A stretch of DNA of 64,000 bases, taken from assembly GCA_019695235.1 (NCBI GenBank), contig JAIBAI010000002.1, positions 57,685 to 121,684 on the forward strand, written 5' to 3'. Below the pieces are notes generated by a model that was given only the letters and a program-made list of their open reading frames with translations, searched no databases and was not told where the DNA came from. Positions 63,586 through 64,000 of this stretch are shown piece after piece (the stretch's first letter is position 1; each line of letters starts with the position of its first letter). The position numbers were made by a program, and so were the translations under genes. The DNA comes from Bacteroidia bacterium. Lineage in GTDB: Bacteria > Bacteroidota > Bacteroidia > M30B66.

Positions 63586-63975
63586 CTATTCAGACAGTTT
63601 TTTGTCATCTTGCCACTTTATTACAGACTTGTCTTTATATCCACCACCTCCAAGTATTATTGCCACATTTGCAAACCTTATACAATACAATCTCAACTTC
63701 CTTTCTTCATCATCATACAAAGCCCAAACATATTTTCCATATTTTCTAACAAACTCATTATCTCCTTCGTGTTTAAAGAAACCCTCTCTTGCTCCAGTTG
63801 TATGACCGATTTGCTTTAATCGTTTGAGTATGTCTTTTATCTCGTCCTTGTATGACAGTATGTGTTCATCAACAAACTTTTCAAACAACGTTTCTTCTTC
63901 ACCCTCTGGAATAATTGAGTAAACCTTTGCCTCACTGCCGCTGAATGGTACCATTTCGACAATTTCGTAGTTCAC
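63586..63975 (-). CDS. RelE/HigB-like toxin (first gene of a TAC operon)
   Basis: This 129-residue protein has the HigB-like ribonuclease fold pattern: a helical N-terminal half (ETLFEKFVDEHILSYKDEI), the segment TTGAREGFFKHEGDN, and a C-terminal beta part YGKYVWALYDDEERKLRLYC with RFANVAIILGGGGYKDK. This is the arrangement of RelE/ParE-superfamily toxins. The start is GTG 63975, after an in-frame stop a few codons upstream. The toxin-first order is HigBA-like, and the downstream partners make it a probable TAC toxin that cuts mRNA. The toxicity is an inference. Confidence 0.75.
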   Translation of the reverse strand: MNYEIVEMVPFSGSEAKVYSIIPEGEEETLFEKFVDEHILSYKDEIKDILKRLKQIGHTTGAREGFFKHEGDNEFVRKYGKYVWALYDDEERKLRLYCIRFANVAIILGGGGYKDKSVIKWQDDKKLSE

Positions 63976-64000
63976 TTTGCTTATTCAGGGTTATATTATG

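Overview
The window is a stretch of chromosome from a Bacteroidota bacterium, probably a free-living member near the Chitinophagales or Sphingobacteriales. Several features point there: secreted proteins with C-terminal type IX secretion (T9SS) sorting domains of both type A and type B, SBBP/PKD cell-surface architecture, a TonB-dependent receptor with a carboxypeptidase-regulatory-like N-terminal domain, the long (647 aa) form of IspG, promoter boxes of the TAnnTTTG type, and almost no Shine-Dalgarno sequences. No rRNA, tRNA, CRISPR array or insertion sequence was recognised.

Region 1 (1-15.5 kb) is mostly housekeeping: the end of a heptosyltransferase-family gene, citrate synthase, a PIN-PhoH ATPase, a large exported PIG-L deacetylase followed by a 35-codon membrane peptide and a sodium/solute symporter, a DUF2911 protein, asparaginyl-tRNA synthetase and the E1 subunit of 2-oxoglutarate dehydrogenase. 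It ends with a WG-repeat gene split by a frameshift in a run of eight G and a small holin-like membrane operon. Region 2 (15.5-31.6 kb) holds a TehA/SLAC1-family transporter, a two-component system, a TonB-dependent receptor, a cysteine-rich lipoprotein, a BRO/antirepressor-type gene broken by an in-frame amber codon, a T9SS-sorted hydrolase overlapping a cysteine desulfurase and a helical-repeat gene, IspG, and a secreted protein of unknown function.

Region 3 (31.7-35.3 kb) is a cobalamin-riboswitch operon with a consensus Bacteroidota promoter, the riboswitch, a candidate terminator, then NrdB, a hotdog acyl-CoA thioesterase and a compact NrdA. It is a B12-repressed aerobic ribonucleotide reductase with an unexpected passenger gene.

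Region 4 (36.3-56.8 kb) is a roughly 20 kb minus-strand surface-glycan locus. It carries a complete pseudaminic-acid-type route (PseB, PseC, a PseH-like acetyltransferase, PseG, PseI and a cytidylyltransferase fused to a class III aminotransferase-fold domain). It also has a second tailoring set (DegT aminotransferase, GNAT, WbqC, NeuD/PglD-type acyltransferase), three methyltransferases, a PIG-L deacetylase, a GT2 glycosyltransferase, a capsule-type glycosyltransferase-like protein, GDP-fucose synthase and a Wzm/Wzt ABC exporter whose ATPase has an extra C-terminal domain. Together they probably build, tailor and export an acidic-sugar-containing O-antigen-like polymer.

Region 5 (56.8-64 kb) holds a 1298-residue T9SS type B surface protein, an intergenic array of ATGCAAAA/TTTTGCAT inverted repeats, a DUF1697 gene and an L,D-transpeptidase. 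The window ends with what looks like a toxin-antitoxin-chaperone (TAC) operon: a RelE/HigB-like toxin, a HigA-like antitoxin with a long C-terminal tail, and a SecB-like chaperone, in the same order as mycobacterial HigB1-HigA1-Rv1957. This is the most attractive system in the window.
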